Below, one piece after another: positions 8,551-19,243 of a DNA stretch of 64,000 bases. A program made the position numbers and the translations under genes. Below the pieces are notes generated by a model. That model was given only the letters and a program-made list of their open reading frames with translations, did not search any database and had not been told where the DNA came from. Positions within the stretch are counted from its first letter, which is position 1. Each line of letters begins with the position of its first letter. Source of the DNA: Brevibacterium antiquum CNRZ 918 (GTDB lineage Bacteria; Actinomycetota; Actinomycetes; Actinomycetales; Brevibacteriaceae); contig NZ_FXZD01000001.1 in the NCBI RefSeq assembly GCF_900169145.1, positions 62,001-126,000 of the forward strand, read 5' to 3'.

Positions 8551-10112
8551 TGCGTATCTCACAGCTGCTGCCGGCAGCCCCTGGAACCATTCATGGAGAT
8601 CCCGACCGCGAGGTCGGGGGAGTCTCCCACGATTCGCGCACGGTATCGCCGGGTCAGCTGTATGCCGCGCTACCGGGTGCAAACGTCCATGGAGCGAAAT
8701 TCGCGCCGGAACTCATCGGGCGCGGGGTCACAGCGATCCTCACCGACGCGACCGGTTGGGCCATGATCGCCGAGAGCGTCGACCCGCCGGCCCTCTCCGA
8801 GGTGACCGGGCTGATCGTGGAGCACCCGCGGTCCGTTCTGGGCTACGTCTCGGCCGCTGTGTACGGCACCTCGGGTTCTCCCCGGCTGATCGGTGTGACC
8901 GGAACCAACGGGAAGACGACCACAACCTATCTGGTGGACGGAATGCTTGAGGCCCTCGGACATCGCACCGGTGTCATCGGGACAGTGGCGACGCTCATCG
9001 CCGGTGTGGCCGAGCCGAGCGTGCGCACGACTCCAGAAGCTCCCGAGCTGCATGCCCTGTTCGCGAAGATGCGCGCCGCGGAGGTCGACACCTGCGCCAT
9101 GGAAGTGTCCTCGCATGCGCTGAGTCAGCACCGTGTCGACGGCGCCCACTTCGCTGTCTCAGGTTTCACGAACCTCTCTCAGGATCATCTCGACTTCCAC
9201 AACTCCATGGAAGAGTACTTCGGAGTCAAAGCCGAGCTGTTCACCCGCGCCTTCTCGGATACTGCCGTCATCGTCGTTGAGGACATGTGGGGCGAGAAGA
9301 TGGTCGAGGCGGCTCAGGTGCCTGTGCGCACGCTGGGACGTGACGATCGCAGCGACTGGCAGATCGAGCACACTCCAGGAGAGTCCGACTTCATCCTCCA
9401 CCTCGACGAATCCGACGGCGATGGCATCGCACTGCGATCTCCGCTGCCGGGCGATTTCAACGTCACAAACACTGCGCTGGCCGCAGCCATGCTGCTGGAA
9501 GCCGGGATCGCGGCCACCGACCTGAATGCAATCGGTCGAACCTTCACGGCCTCGGTGCCCGGGCGGATGGAGATCATCGACGTCAGCGGCCCGCGAGCCG
9601 AGGGCGAGTCGCATCCGGAACGCCTCCCTCGTGCGATCGTCGACTACTCACACACACCCGATGCGATCGAGAAGGCACTGGAGTCACTCCACGCTGACAG
9701 TGAGGAACTGGTCATCGTCTTCGGTGCCGGTGGCGACCGTGACAGGGGAAAGCGATTCGGCATGGGCCAGGCCGCCGCTCGGGGAGCAGACGTGGTCGTC
9801 CTCACCGACGACAATCCACGCACCGAGGACCCGGGGTCGATCCGGGCCGCCATCAAAGAGGGCATCGATGCTGAGGTCTCAACCGGAGGTGCACGTGTGA
9901 AGAAAGTCATTGAAGTGGCAGAACGAGGGGCCGCCATCGACGAGGCGATCGCTGCCGCCGGGGCCTTTGCAACCGTACTCATTGCTGGGAAGGGGCACGA
10001 AACCGGACAGTCCGCCGCCGGGGTGGTGACCGACTTCGACGACCGGTCGAGGACACGCTCAGCGCTGCGCACGCGACTTAGCGGCGCACAAACAGGTAAA
10101 GTTCACAGTTGA
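8550..10112 (+). CDS. murE: UDP-MurNAc-L-Ala-D-Glu: meso-diaminopimelate ligase
   Basis: 520 residues from the ATG at 8550, which shares a base with the ftsI stop; a second in-frame ATG at 8541 lies inside ftsI. The ATP-binding loop is GTNGKTTT (118-125). The substrate-specificity motif reads DNPR (421-424), the form found in enzymes that add meso-diaminopimelate rather than lysine, so the cell wall should contain meso-DAP. It acts in the cytoplasm as the third Mur ligase. murF starts one base after its stop. Confidence 0.95.
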   Translation: MRISQLLPAAPGTIHGDPDREVGGVSHDSRTVSPGQLYAALPGANVHGAKFAPELIGRGVTAILTDATGWAMIAESVDPPALSEVTGLIVEHPRSVLGYVSAAVYGTSGSPRLIGVTGTNGKTTTTYLVDGMLEALGHRTGVIGTVATLIAGVAEPSVRTTPEAPELHALFAKMRAAEVDTCAMEVSSHALSQHRVDGAHFAVSGFTNLSQDHLDFHNSMEEYFGVKAELFTRAFSDTAVIVVEDMWGEKMVEAAQVPVRTLGRDDRSDWQIEHTPGESDFILHLDESDGDGIALRSPLPGDFNVTNTALAAAMLLEAGIAATDLNAIGRTFTASVPGRMEIIDVSGPRAEGESHPERLPRAIVDYSHTPDAIEKALESLHADSEELVIVFGAGGDRDRGKRFGMGQAAARGADVVVLTDDNPRTEDPGSIRAAIKEGIDAEVSTGGARVKKVIEVAERGAAIDEAIAAAGAFATVLIAGKGHETGQSAAGVVTDFDDRSRTRSALRTRLSGAQTGKVHS

Positions 10113-10113
10113 T

Positions 10114-11580
10114 ATGAAGCGACTGAGTGCAGCCGAAATAGCAACCGCCGTCTCAGGCGAGTTGTACGGCGTAGACCCCGAGACCAAATTGTCCGCTGGA
10201 GTTGTCACCGATTCGAGAGAAGTCGGCCCCGGCGATATCTACGTTGCCCGCCGAGGTGAGTCCTTTGACGGCATCGAATTCGCGGCAGCAGCCGTGGAGG
10301 CCGGTGCAGCGCTGATCATCGGTGAATCTGTTCCCACCCTCGACGATGAGACCCTGCCGACCCTCCTTGTCTCCGATGCCACTGAGGCACTGGGCCAGTT
10401 GGCCAAGTGCAACATCGAGGCACTGCGTGAGGTCGGTGAGATCACGGTCATCGCGATCACCGGCTCGGTCGGCAAAACCACCGTGAAGGATCTTGCAGCC
10501 GATCTGCTCGCCGGCGAGGCCGAGACAGTGTGGCCGCCCAACTCCTACAACAATGAGGTCGGAGTGCCGCTGACGGCTCTGCAGGCAAGGGAGACCACGC
10601 GTTTCCTGGTCCTTGAGATGGGCGCTCGTTCCATCGGCAACCTCGCCTACCTCACCAGCCTGGTCCGTCCCGACATTGCTGTCGAACTCGCTGTCGGCAC
10701 TGCCCATTCAGGCGTGTTCGGTTCGATAGAGAACACCGCCCGTGCCAAGGCTGAACTCGTCGAGTCTCTCACCGCCGGGTCCGTCGCGATTCTCAACGCC
10801 GACGACCCTCGAGTGGCCGGGATGCGTGAGGTGCTCTCACCTGAGGTCGACACATTGTGGTTCTCGCAACGGGAATCGCTGCCCGAATGGGTCGCGGGCG
10901 AGGACTCCGTTGTCCGCGGCACAGGTGTCACGACTGACGCCTCCGGACACGCCGCCTTCTCACTGACCTTGCCGGGAGAAGAGCCACAGGACGTCCGTCT
11001 GGCTCTGATCGGCGAACATCACGTCGGCAACGCCTTGGCCTCCGCGGCTATCGCCCATGCCTGTGGGGTGGGAGTGAAGTCCATCGTGACCACACTCGCA
11101 ACGTCCTCTGCCGCGAGTCGTTGGCGGATGGAGCTCATCGACTCCCCGTCGGGGGTGACCGTGCTCAATGACGCCTACAACGCGAACCCGGAATCAATGC
11201 GCGCCTCCCTGAAGACGCTGGCATCGATGGGCCGCGGCGACGAGGACAGCCGGCCGCGCCGGACCTTCGCTGTCCTCGGCGAAATGCTGGAACTCGGCGA
11301 CGAATCGATCTCCGCCCACTCCGATATCGGCGAGCTCGTCGTAAGACTGAACATCACCCGCACCATCGTCGTCGGTGACGGAGCAAAACCTATCTTCAAC
11401 GCTGCGAACCTCGAAGGTTCCTGGGGCAACGAAGCGGCGTGGGTCGCGACCGCTGCCGAAGCGAAGGACCTGTTGAGTGCGGAATTGGCTCCCGGGGATA
11501 TCGTCCTGTTCAAATCCTCCAGAGACGCCGGCCTGCGCTATCTCGGAGATGAAATCGCCGGTGTATCGGGGGCCCAATGA
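10114..11580 (+). CDS. murF: UDP-MurNAc-tripeptide: D-Ala-D-Ala ligase
   Basis: 488 residues. It has the Mur ligase three-domain plan with the P-loop GSVGKTT (117-123), the [12 protein letters not shown] segment and the ligase C-terminal motif [15 protein letters not shown]. It adds D-Ala-D-Ala to make the UDP-MurNAc-pentapeptide. It starts one base after murE and its stop overlaps the mraY ATG (ATGA). No ddl gene for D-Ala-D-Ala synthesis lies in this cluster. Confidence 0.96.
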   Translation: MKRLSAAEIATAVSGELYGVDPETKLSAGVVTDSREVGPGDIYVARRGESFDGIEFAAAAVEAGAALIIGESVPTLDDETLPTLLVSDATEALGQLAKCNIEALREVGEITVIAITGSVGKTTVKDLAADLLAGEAETVWPPNSYNNEVGVPLTALQARETTRFLVLEMGARSIGNLAYLTSLVRPDIAVELAVGTAHSGVFGSIENTARAKAELVESLTAGSVAILNADDPRVAGMREVLSPEVDTLWFSQRESLPEWVAGEDSVVRGTGVTTDASGHAAFSLTLPGEEPQDVRLALIGEHHVGNALASAAIAHACGVGVKSIVTTLATSSAASRWRMELIDSPSGVTVLNDAYNANPESMRASLKTLASMGRGDEDSRPRRTFAVLGEMLELGDESISAHSDIGELVVRLNITRTIVVGDGAKPIFNAANLEGSWGNEAAWVATAAEAKDLLSAELAPGDIVLFKSSRDAGLRYLGDEIAGVSGAQ

Positions 11581-12665
11581 TCGCCGTACTGCTCGCCGCC
11601 TGCCTGGCACTGATCCTGGCGATGGTCGGCACACCTCTGTTCATCCGTGTCCTCGTCAAACGAAGCTACGGCCAGTTCGTCCGTGATGACGGTCCGACCT
11701 CTCACGCCACGAAGCGCGGGACTCCGACCATGGGCGGCGTCGTCATCATCGGTGCCGCCATCCTGGCCTACCTGCTCGGACACCTGTTCACAGGGTCCGT
11801 TCCCACCGCTTCAGGACTCCTCGTCCTATGGCTGGCCGCGGGACTCGGTGTGGTCGGCTTCCTCGACGACTTCATCAAGATCAAGAAGCAGCGCTCTCTT
11901 GGACTGCGACCGTTGCCCAAGCTCCTTGGTCAGGCCTTCGTCGGAATCTCGTTCGCGGTGATGGCACTCCAGTTCCCGAACTCATTCGGAGAAACCCCGG
12001 CGTCGACGAAGGTGTCGTTCATTCGCGACACCAACCTCGACCTGGCCTTCGGGTCCGCGGTGCTCGGTCTGATCCTGTTCGTCATCTGGGCCAACCTCAT
12101 CGTCACCGCGGTATCCAATGCGGTGAACTTGACTGACGGCCTGGACGGATTGGCCGCGGGCGCTTCGGTGATCGTATTCGCCGCCTACGTCGTCATCGGC
12201 ACATGGCAGTCGACGCAGAACTGCAACCTGATGACAGACGCCACGAGCGCCTGCTACTACATGCGCGATCCGCGCGACCTCGCAATGGTCGCGGGCGCCA
12301 TGGCGGCCGCGTGTTTCGGCTTCCTGTGGTTCAACACCTCGCCCGCGAAGATCTTCATGGGCGACACGGGTTCGCTGGCCATCGGCGGCGCAATCGCCGG
12401 TCTCGCGATCATGTCGCGGACCGAGCTTCTGCTCGTCGCTCTCGGCGGACTCTTCGTCATCATCACCCTGTCCGTGATCATCCAGGTCATCTCGTTCAAG
12501 ACCACCGGAAAACGCGTCTTCCGAATGGCCCCGCTCCAACATCATTTCGAACTCAAGGGCTGGGCAGAAGTCACGATCGTGGTGCGCTTCTGGATCATCG
12601 CCGCACTGTTCGTCATCGCCGGAATCTGTCTCTTCTACGCCGAATGGGTGTCTCGCATTGGCTGA
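11577..12665 (+). CDS. mraY: Phospho-MurNAc-pentapeptide translocase (lipid I synthase)
   Basis: 362 residues with about ten hydrophobic helices. Family signatures are GTPTMGG near residue 48, the FLDDFIKI motif with the catalytic aspartates, the [12 protein letters not shown] block and the [12 protein letters not shown] loop. [13 protein letters not shown] is close to the C-terminus. It transfers phospho-MurNAc-pentapeptide to undecaprenyl phosphate on the inner membrane face. It overlaps murF by four bases and murD by eight. Confidence 0.96.
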   Translation: MIAVLLAACLALILAMVGTPLFIRVLVKRSYGQFVRDDGPTSHATKRGTPTMGGVVIIGAAILAYLLGHLFTGSVPTASGLLVLWLAAGLGVVGFLDDFIKIKKQRSLGLRPLPKLLGQAFVGISFAVMALQFPNSFGETPASTKVSFIRDTNLDLAFGSAVLGLILFVIWANLIVTAVSNAVNLTDGLDGLAAGASVIVFAAYVVIGTWQSTQNCNLMTDATSACYYMRDPRDLAMVAGAMAAACFGFLWFNTSPAKIFMGDTGSLAIGGAIAGLAIMSRTELLLVALGGLFVIITLSVIIQVISFKTTGKRVFRMAPLQHHFELKGWAEVTIVVRFWIIAALFVIAGICLFYAEWVSRIG

Positions 12666-14193
12666 GAATCCCCTGACTGACTATCCGAACGCCGAGGCGA
12701 TCCCGGCCGCACTCGTGGGGCCCAGCTCGTCATTGGACGGGCTGCGGATCCTCGTCACCGGTCTCGGCGTGACTGGGTTTCCCGCAGCTGTCCACCTCGG
12801 CGAACGCGGTGCCGACGTGATCGTCGTCGACGGCGATGATCAGGCGGATGTCAGCGAGAAGGAACAGATCCTCGAGGTCTTCGACGTCGATATACGCCGC
12901 GGCGCCGATCATGTCTCGACACTGCCCGAGGAACCGCTCGATCTGGTCGTGACATCACCCGGTTGGCGTCCCGACCACCCGCTGCTCCTGGCCGCCGCCG
13001 AGGCGGGCGTTCCCGTGATCGGCGAGGTCGAGTTGGCATGGCGGATCCGTGGCACCAACGATGCCAAGTGGCTGGCCATCACCGGCACCAACGGCAAGAC
13101 GACGACTACGACCATGCTCGAATCCATGCTCCTGGCCGACGGCCTGAAGGCCAAGGCCTGCGGCAACATCGGTGCACCGCTTCTGGAAGCGGTACTCGAA
13201 CCCGGACTCGAGGTGCTGGCGATCGAACTCTCAAGCTTCCAGCTCCACTGGCAGTATTCGCTGAGTGCTGATGCTGCCGCTGTGCTCAACATCGCCCCCG
13301 ATCATCTGGACTGGCACGGCAGCGCCGATGCCTATGAGGCTGATAAGGCCAAGATCTATCACCAGGCCAAGACCGCGTGCATCTACAACGTCGGTGACGA
13401 AGTGACCCTGCGCATGGTCGAGGACGCCGACGTCGTCGAGGGTGCCAAAGCCATCGGCTTCACCACGGGCATCCCCCGACCGGGAGAGCTGGGCGTCGTC
13501 GAGGACATGCTGGTGGATCGCGCCTTCATCCCACAGCGTTACTCTTCGGCCGCCGAGCTCGCCTCTGTGAATGATGTGGCCGCCGCGACAGGCGTTCCCG
13601 GCCGAGAGCCGGCAGACCACCAAGTCTCAAATGCTCTCGCCGCTGCCGCTCTGGCCCGCAGCATCGGAGTTCCCGGTCAGGCGATCTCCGAAGGCTTGAA
13701 GAATCATTCGCTCGGTGCCCACCGCATGGTCACTGTCGCTGAAGGCAACGGTGTCAGCTGGGTCGACGATTCGAAGGCGACGAATACCCACGCGGCCAAC
13801 GCCTCGCTCAGCAGCTTCGACTCGATCGTCTGGATCGCCGGGGGACTGCCCAAGGGCGCGGATTTCACGTCACTGTTCACCGACCACGGCCATCGTCTTC
13901 GAGCACTCGTGCTCATCGGATCCGATGATGCTGCCTTCCGCGAGGCTATCGCTGCGAGCGTTCCCGACCTCGACGTGATCCGGATCGAACCTGCGCTCGG
14001 AGTGGATTCGGGAGTTCCCCGTCGCCGGGGTGAAGCCGTGGTCGCTGCCGCAGTGGAAGCTGCCGCAGGCATTGCCCACGCCGGCGATACCGTGCTGCTG
14101 GCTCCCGCGGCAGCCAGCATGGACCAGTTCCTCAACTACAACACTCGGGGTGAACTCTTCACTCAGGCTGTCCACGCTCACCTGGGGAGCTGA
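12658..14193 (+). CDS. murD: UDP-MurNAc-L-Ala: D-glutamate ligase
   Basis: 511 residues if translation starts at the TTG at 12658, which overlaps the end of mraY. No ATG or GTG lies close by in frame, and only a weak GGGTG precedes it, so coupling to mraY is likely. The N-terminal UMP-binding Rossmann domain ([14 protein letters not shown]) is followed by the P-loop GTNGKTTTT (143-151), LSSFQLHW, and the [14 protein letters not shown] and WIAGG motifs of the C-terminal domain. It adds D-Glu as the second peptide residue. Confidence 0.94.
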   Translation: MAENPLTDYPNAEAIPAALVGPSSSLDGLRILVTGLGVTGFPAAVHLGERGADVIVVDGDDQADVSEKEQILEVFDVDIRRGADHVSTLPEEPLDLVVTSPGWRPDHPLLLAAAEAGVPVIGEVELAWRIRGTNDAKWLAITGTNGKTTTTTMLESMLLADGLKAKACGNIGAPLLEAVLEPGLEVLAIELSSFQLHWQYSLSADAAAVLNIAPDHLDWHGSADAYEADKAKIYHQAKTACIYNVGDEVTLRMVEDADVVEGAKAIGFTTGIPRPGELGVVEDMLVDRAFIPQRYSSAAELASVNDVAAATGVPGREPADHQVSNALAAAALARSIGVPGQAISEGLKNHSLGAHRMVTVAEGNGVSWVDDSKATNTHAANASLSSFDSIVWIAGGLPKGADFTSLFTDHGHRLRALVLIGSDDAAFREAIAASVPDLDVIRIEPALGVDSGVPRRRGEAVVAAAVEAAAGIAHAGDTVLLAPAAASMDQFLNYNTRGELFTQAVHAHLGS

Positions 14194-14194
14194 C

Positions 14195-15787
14195 ATGGGA
14201 CGGCAGACAACTGCGAAATCTCAGTCACGCCGTCTCCGATCGACCAGGTCGGCCGAACCGGCCGTAGGCCGCGCAGGAGACACGAAGGTCGCAGCGAAGA
14301 AGGCCGCCGCGAAGCCGAGCGCGAAGTCGAGCACGAAGTCGCCGCCCACGAAAAATACTGCGGGTGCGAAGACAACCGCTGCCACGAAGCGGACCGCACC
14401 GAAGAGGACCACTGGCACGAAGAAGACCGCCGCGAAGAAGACCGCGGCGAAGAAGACCAGCGGCACGGGCTCGGCTCGCAACGGAAAACAGTCAACGAGC
14501 GTCCACACCCCCCACACGACCCACGCTGAGAATCAGCCTCGGACAGGAGCTGCGCGGGCAATGCTGGCCTCGGTGCGCCGTGAATTCGCCAAAGTCTCTG
14601 CCTACCCGCTGACGACCTACTACCTGATTCTGGTTTCGGTCCTCGCTCTGACGTCACTCGGACTCGTCATGGTCCTCTCAGCGTCCTCGATCACCTCCTA
14701 TGACGGAGGAGCGGGGTCATCCTTCGCCTACTTCAACAAGCAGGCAGGCTTCGTCGCGATGGGCATCGTCCTCATGGTCGCGGCCACGTTCGTCCCGCTG
14801 AACTGGTGGTTCAAGCTGGCCTGGCCCGCGCTGTTACTTGGCGTTGCCATGCAGGCGGCTGTCTTCTTCCCGGGCGTCGGCAAGGCAACGAAGGGCAACG
14901 CGAACTGGATCCAGTTCGGAGGGTTTCAACTCCAGCCCTCAGAGTTCCTCAAGGTTGCTCTGGCTGTGTGGTTGGGCGCCGTCCTGGCCCGCAAATACGG
15001 AAAGATGACAACCTTCAGCCACGCCATGATCCCCGTTGTCCCGGGCATCATCCTCGCTGTCGGTCTCGTCGTCGGCGGCAATGACCTCGGCACGGGGCTG
15101 GTGCTCATGGCCATGGCCCTCGTCTGTCTGTTCATCGGCTTCTTCCCGTGGAAGTACTTCCTGCTGCTCTTCGGCTCCTTGGGAGCCGTCGCCGCATTCT
15201 TCGTCTTCAGCTCGCAGAACCGGCTCCAACGCATCACCGCCGCACTCACCGGCCACGCAGACCAGACAGCGTCCGACGTCACCGGCCAGGCTTGGCAGTC
15301 CAACCACGGTCTGTTCTCCTTGGCCTCCGGAGGCTGGTTGGGTGTGGGCCTCGGCGCCAGTCGCGAGAAATGGTCCTGGCTGCCCGAAGCCCACAACGAC
15401 TTCATCTTCGCCATCATCGGTGAGGAGCTCGGCCTGCTCGGGTCGCTGGCCGTGATACTGATGTTCGTGGCACTGGCCTGCGGCATGGTCCGGGTGATTC
15501 TGCGTTCGAAATCCAGGTTCGTCCAGGTCGCTACGGCCGGCCTCTTCGCCTGGCTGATCGGCCAGGCCGCAATCAACATCTGTGTTGTGACCGGACTTCT
15601 GCCGGTCATCGGGCTGCCCCTGCCCTTCGTGTCCTACGGCGGATCCTCCATCGTCGCGTCTCTGCTGGCGGTCGGGGTGATTCTGTCCTTTGCCAGAACC
15701 GAGGACGGAGCTTCCGCCGCGATCAAGGTGCACAAAGACCGCGTGAGATCGTCGTTCGCAGTATTGGCCAGAAAGAGAAAGAAGTGA
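14195..15787 (+). CDS. ftsW: Septal peptidoglycan polymerase FtsW with a long Lys/Ala/Thr-rich N-terminal extension
   Basis: 530 residues from the ATG at 14195 (GGGGAG upstream). The C-terminal 400 residues form the SEDS polytopic core, with IQFGGFQLQPSEFLKVA and the LPFVSYGGSSIVASLLAVG signature. It polymerises lipid II with FtsI. The first 120 or so residues are unusual: a cytoplasmic low-complexity tail rich in AAKK, TAAKK and TKRT units, like histone H1 or HU tails. The extension is in frame with no second start signal, and a similar tail occurs on the sigma factor at 35399. Family members are usually nearer 400 residues. Confidence 0.94.
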   Translation: MGRQTTAKSQSRRLRSTRSAEPAVGRAGDTKVAAKKAAAKPSAKSSTKSPPTKNTAGAKTTAATKRTAPKRTTGTKKTAAKKTAAKKTSGTGSARNGKQSTSVHTPHTTHAENQPRTGAARAMLASVRREFAKVSAYPLTTYYLILVSVLALTSLGLVMVLSASSITSYDGGAGSSFAYFNKQAGFVAMGIVLMVAATFVPLNWWFKLAWPALLLGVAMQAAVFFPGVGKATKGNANWIQFGGFQLQPSEFLKVALAVWLGAVLARKYGKMTTFSHAMIPVVPGIILAVGLVVGGNDLGTGLVLMAMALVCLFIGFFPWKYFLLLFGSLGAVAAFFVFSSQNRLQRITAALTGHADQTASDVTGQAWQSNHGLFSLASGGWLGVGLGASREKWSWLPEAHNDFIFAIIGEELGLLGSLAVILMFVALACGMVRVILRSKSRFVQVATAGLFAWLIGQAAINICVVTGLLPVIGLPLPFVSYGGSSIVASLLAVGVILSFARTEDGASAAIKVHKDRVRSSFAVLARKRKK

Positions 15788-15788
15788 G

Positions 15789-16889
15789 ATGACGAGCATT
15801 CTCCTTGCCGGTGGAGGCACCACCGGCCATATTTCGCCCATGTTGGCGATCGGCCGTGAGCTGCGTGAGATCCATCCCGATTGGGACGTCTTCGCGCTCG
15901 GCACCGCAGACGGACTCGAAGCCGACATCGTTCCGAAGGCCGGCTTCGAACTCCTCACCATCGACAAAGTGCCCATGCCGCGTTCGATCAGCCCCGCCGC
16001 GTTGAAATTTCCGAAGCGCTTCGCCGCCAACGTTTCGCGCGTCAAGCAGATCATCGCCGAGCGAGATGTCAAAGCCGTCGTCGGCGTCGGCGGCTATGTC
16101 TGCCCACCCGCCTTCATCGCAGCCAAACAGGCGAACATCCCTCTGCTCGTCCACGAAGCCAATGCCAAGCCCGGAATGGCCAACCGCCTCGGCGCCTTCC
16201 TGACGAAACGGGGAATGGTCGGAGTCACCTTCCCCGATACGAAGCTGCGCAATTCGGAATTGGTCGGCATGCCGATGCCGACCGAGATCTCCGCACTCGA
16301 CCGCAGCGACTTCGCCCAGCGACAGGAATGGCGAGAAGACCTCGGCCTGAGCGACGACAAACCCGTACTCGTGGTGACCGGTGGGTCCTCTGGGGCGCAG
16401 CGCATCAACGACGCATTCCTCGCCGCGGCGCCGCTGTGCCAGGAGAACGGGGTGCAGGTCCTGCACATCACCGGTGCCGGCAAGGATGAGGCCCTGCGGG
16501 AAGCTGCGGCAAAGTTGTCCGACTACCACGTCGTCGATTACGTGAACGGAATGCACAGGGCCTACGCGGTCGCTGATCTGCTCGTGGCACGTTCCGGTGC
16601 AGCGACCGTTTCCGAGGCCACCGTCGTCGGGGTTCCGGCGCTCTACGTCCCATTGGCCATCGGCAACGGTGAACAGCGTCTCAACGCGGCCGGCAGCGTC
16701 AGAGCCGGAGCCTCACTGCTCGTCGACAACGCGAACTTCACCCCGTCGACCGTGATCGATCAGATCCTGCCCCTGGTCAGGGACCAAGCCCGCTTGGATG
16801 CCATGAGCGAAGCGGCCCTCGAGCTGCACTATCCGACCAATGCCGCCGCCACCATGGCCACTATCGTCACTCGCGCTCTGAGAGGTTGA
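15789..16889 (+). CDS. murG: Lipid II synthase MurG (UDP-GlcNAc transferase)
   Basis: 366 residues, typical length. The N-terminal LLAGGGTTGHISPMLAIG loop binds the lipid acceptor. Further in are VGVGGYVCPPAFIAAK, HEANAKPGMANR, the VVTGGSSGAQRIND nucleotide loop and the RSGAATVSEATVVGVPALYVP donor-binding motif. It transfers GlcNAc to lipid I on the cytoplasmic membrane face. The start is two bases after the ftsW stop, with AGAAAGAAG before it. Confidence 0.96.
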   Translation: MTSILLAGGGTTGHISPMLAIGRELREIHPDWDVFALGTADGLEADIVPKAGFELLTIDKVPMPRSISPAALKFPKRFAANVSRVKQIIAERDVKAVVGVGGYVCPPAFIAAKQANIPLLVHEANAKPGMANRLGAFLTKRGMVGVTFPDTKLRNSELVGMPMPTEISALDRSDFAQRQEWREDLGLSDDKPVLVVTGGSSGAQRINDAFLAAAPLCQENGVQVLHITGAGKDEALREAAAKLSDYHVVDYVNGMHRAYAVADLLVARSGAATVSEATVVGVPALYVPLAIGNGEQRLNAAGSVRAGASLLVDNANFTPSTVIDQILPLVRDQARLDAMSEAALELHYPTNAAATMATIVTRALRG

Positions 16890-16891
16890 AC

Positions 16892-18292
16892 ATGAGCACA
16901 GCTGAAATCGTCCCAGCCACAGAACTGGGCGCCGTCCACTTCATCGGAATCGGCGGTTCGGGCATGTCCGGGATCGCACGGATCATGGTCATGAACGGCG
17001 TCACCGTTTCAGGCTCAGATGCGAAGGAATCAGCAGTCGTCGACGTCCTGCGGACATTGGGTGCCAGAGTCGAGATCGGGCACTCGGCGGACAACCTCGG
17101 CGAGGCAGACTCACTGGTCATCTCCTCAGCCATTCGCAAGGACAACCCCGAACTCGTCGAAGCTGAGCGCAAGGGCCTGCGGATTCTCCACCGGTCAGGT
17201 GCACTGGCCTCGCTGATGGCCGACAAGCGAGCCGTGGCGGTGGCCGGCACTCATGGCAAGACCACCACGACCTCCATGACGACCGTGGCGCTGCAAGCCT
17301 GTGGGCTCGACCCCTCGTTCGTCATCGGGGGAGTCCTGTCCACCACGGGCACCAACGCCCATCTGGGCACCGGAGATGTCTTCGTCGCAGAAGCGGACGA
17401 ATCGGACGGTTCGTTCCTGCTCTACGAACCCGCGATCGGCATCCTCACCAACGTCGAAGCGGATCACCTGGACTACTACGGGACACCCGAGAAGGTGAGG
17501 GAGGCCTTCGTCGAATTCTGTGCCGGCATCGGCGCCGACGGCGGTACCGTCATCGCCTGCGCCGATGATCCAGGTTCACTCGACGTCGCCGAGCAGGCCC
17601 GGGCGCAGGGGACCTCCGTCATCCTCTACGGAGCCTCCGAATCCGCCGATGTCCGCCTGCGCGAACTCCGTTCGGGTCTGGTCTCGGAGTTCGTTCTCGA
17701 CGTACCGGGACGGACGGAGCCGCTGCCGGTGGCACTGCGGCAACCGGGCACCCACAACGCCCTCAATGCGACGGCGGCGATCGCCGTCGCCCACAGCCTC
17801 GGCGCCGATGTTGCCAAGGCGGCAAGTGGTCTCGGGAGCTACGGAGGCACTCGACGTCGTTTCGAGGAACGGGGAATCGCCGCCGGTGTCCGTGTCATCG
17901 ACGATTACGCTCACCACCCGACGGAGCTGCGAGCGGTTCTCAGCGCGGCTCGCGGTGTCGTCACCGAAGAGGGCCGGGTGTGGGCGATCTTCCAACCGCA
18001 TCTGTATTCGCGCACGATGGAGTTCCGAGCCGAGTTCGGTGAGGCGCTCGGACTGGCCGACGAGGTCGTCGTCCTCGACGTGTTCCCAGCCAGGGAGGAT
18101 CCGGTACCGGGTGTCACCGGTGCGCTGATCGCCGATCGTGTCCCACACAAAAATGTGGCCTTCGTCGAATCATTCAACGAAGCGGTGCCGTATGTTGCTG
18201 CGCGTGTGCGCCCAGGCGACCTTGTGCTCACCCTTGGCGCCGGGGATGTGACGATCCTCGGCCCTGAACTGCTCACCGCTCTGGAGGCCTGA
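16892..18292 (+). CDS. murC: UDP-MurNAc: L-alanine ligase
   Basis: 466 residues from the ATG at 16892, preceded by AGAGG at six bases. A TTG at 16886 overlaps the murG stop but would place the ribosome-binding site inside the start. The N-terminal HFIGIGGSGMSGIA motif, the P-loop GTHGKTTTT (119-127), EADESDGSF and the DDYAHHPTELRA block are diagnostic. It catalyses the first Mur ligation. ftsQ follows after five bases. Confidence 0.95.
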   Translation: MSTAEIVPATELGAVHFIGIGGSGMSGIARIMVMNGVTVSGSDAKESAVVDVLRTLGARVEIGHSADNLGEADSLVISSAIRKDNPELVEAERKGLRILHRSGALASLMADKRAVAVAGTHGKTTTTSMTTVALQACGLDPSFVIGGVLSTTGTNAHLGTGDVFVAEADESDGSFLLYEPAIGILTNVEADHLDYYGTPEKVREAFVEFCAGIGADGGTVIACADDPGSLDVAEQARAQGTSVILYGASESADVRLRELRSGLVSEFVLDVPGRTEPLPVALRQPGTHNALNATAAIAVAHSLGADVAKAASGLGSYGGTRRRFEERGIAAGVRVIDDYAHHPTELRAVLSAARGVVTEEGRVWAIFQPHLYSRTMEFRAEFGEALGLADEVVVLDVFPAREDPVPGVTGALIADRVPHKNVAFVESFNEAVPYVAARVRPGDLVLTLGAGDVTILGPELLTALEA

Positions 18293-18297
18293 ACACA

Positions 18298-19053
18298 GTG
18301 GTGCCACTTCCCGAACCGCGCACCGACGACAACTCGACTGCGGACCTCACCGGCGTCATCCGCGCACGCCGGAAACAGGTGTGGCGCCAGCGCCTCCTGC
18401 TCATCGGTGCAATCGCGGCGGTCCTCGTCATCGCTGCCGTGCTCTGGTTCTCGCCGCTGTTGGCTCTGGACAAGGTCAGCGTCAAAGGCAGCGAGCTGAT
18501 CGACCATGAACAGGTCTCGGAATCGGTCCTCCACACCGACGGCGGCACACCGCTGCCCCGGGTGCGCCCAGGGACGGTGGAGAAGAACGTACTCGAGGAG
18601 TTTCCGCGCGCGAAAGAAGCCTCGGTGCACTATTCGGGACCGCGCAGCCTGAGCATCGTCATCACCGACAGGAACCCGGTTCTGGCGATCACCACGGCAG
18701 AAGGGTTCAAACTCTTCGACGATGAAGCCGTCAACCTGGGCACCGTTGAGAAAGTGCCCAAGGGCGTGACCGTGCTCAAAGACTCCGGCGGTGCACCAGA
18801 CCAGAAGACCGTGGCCGCTGTGATCCGGTTCATGGCGGAACTTCGACCAGGGCTGCGTTCCGACTTAGCCTCGATCCACGCCAAGGACGAGAACAACCTC
18901 GCAGGGGTCATCGACAAGGGAAAGGCACAGGCGAAAGTCGCCTTCGGCGACAGCACAAGCGCGAGCCTGAAGATGCGCACCGCATTGCAGCTGGCGGCTG
19001 ATGGCCGCACCGATATCGACGTCTCTGTCCCCTCGGTGCCCGTGACGAACTGA
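18298..19053 (+). CDS. ftsQ: Cell division protein FtsQ/DivIB
   Basis: 251 residues from a GTG at 18298 (the next codon, 18301, is also GTG), with GGAGG upstream at the murC end. A basic N-terminal cytoplasmic part leads to one membrane helix (around LLLIGAIAAVLVIAAVLWF), then a POTRA domain (LDKVSVKGSELIDHEQV) and the extracytoplasmic FtsQ domain. It links FtsL-type proteins with the rest of the divisome. ftsA is absent after it, as expected in actinobacteria. Confidence 0.92.
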   Translation: MVPLPEPRTDDNSTADLTGVIRARRKQVWRQRLLLIGAIAAVLVIAAVLWFSPLLALDKVSVKGSELIDHEQVSESVLHTDGGTPLPRVRPGTVEKNVLEEFPRAKEASVHYSGPRSLSIVITDRNPVLAITTAEGFKLFDDEAVNLGTVEKVPKGVTVLKDSGGAPDQKTVAAVIRFMAELRPGLRSDLASIHAKDENNLAGVIDKGKAQAKVAFGDSTSASLKMRTALQLAADGRTDIDVSVPSVPVTN

Positions 19054-19243
19054 AAACTGGCGAAACCGGGCGAGTTGACTGTCATTGCCGCCGACACACC
19101 GGGGCTGAAGTTTGGCCGATGTCCGACACTCCGGGGAGAATGGTTGCAGTGGTGTTGCCCCGGACAATAGCCTCAGGGCAAAGAAGACTTTTCGAATTTG
19201 CACGCAGATGATGCGTGGACGATGCGCCGAAAGAGGAACCGAC
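19054..19243 (+). promoter_or_regulatory. ftsQ-ftsZ intergenic region, probable ftsZ promoters
   Basis: 190 bases, the largest gap within the dcw genes. In other actinobacteria ftsZ has its own promoters in this gap. A TTGACT lies at 19075-19080 but I find no good -10 at the right spacing. The frame of ftsZ stays open back to 19112 without start signals, so this is a leader rather than coding sequence. Confidence 0.4.
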
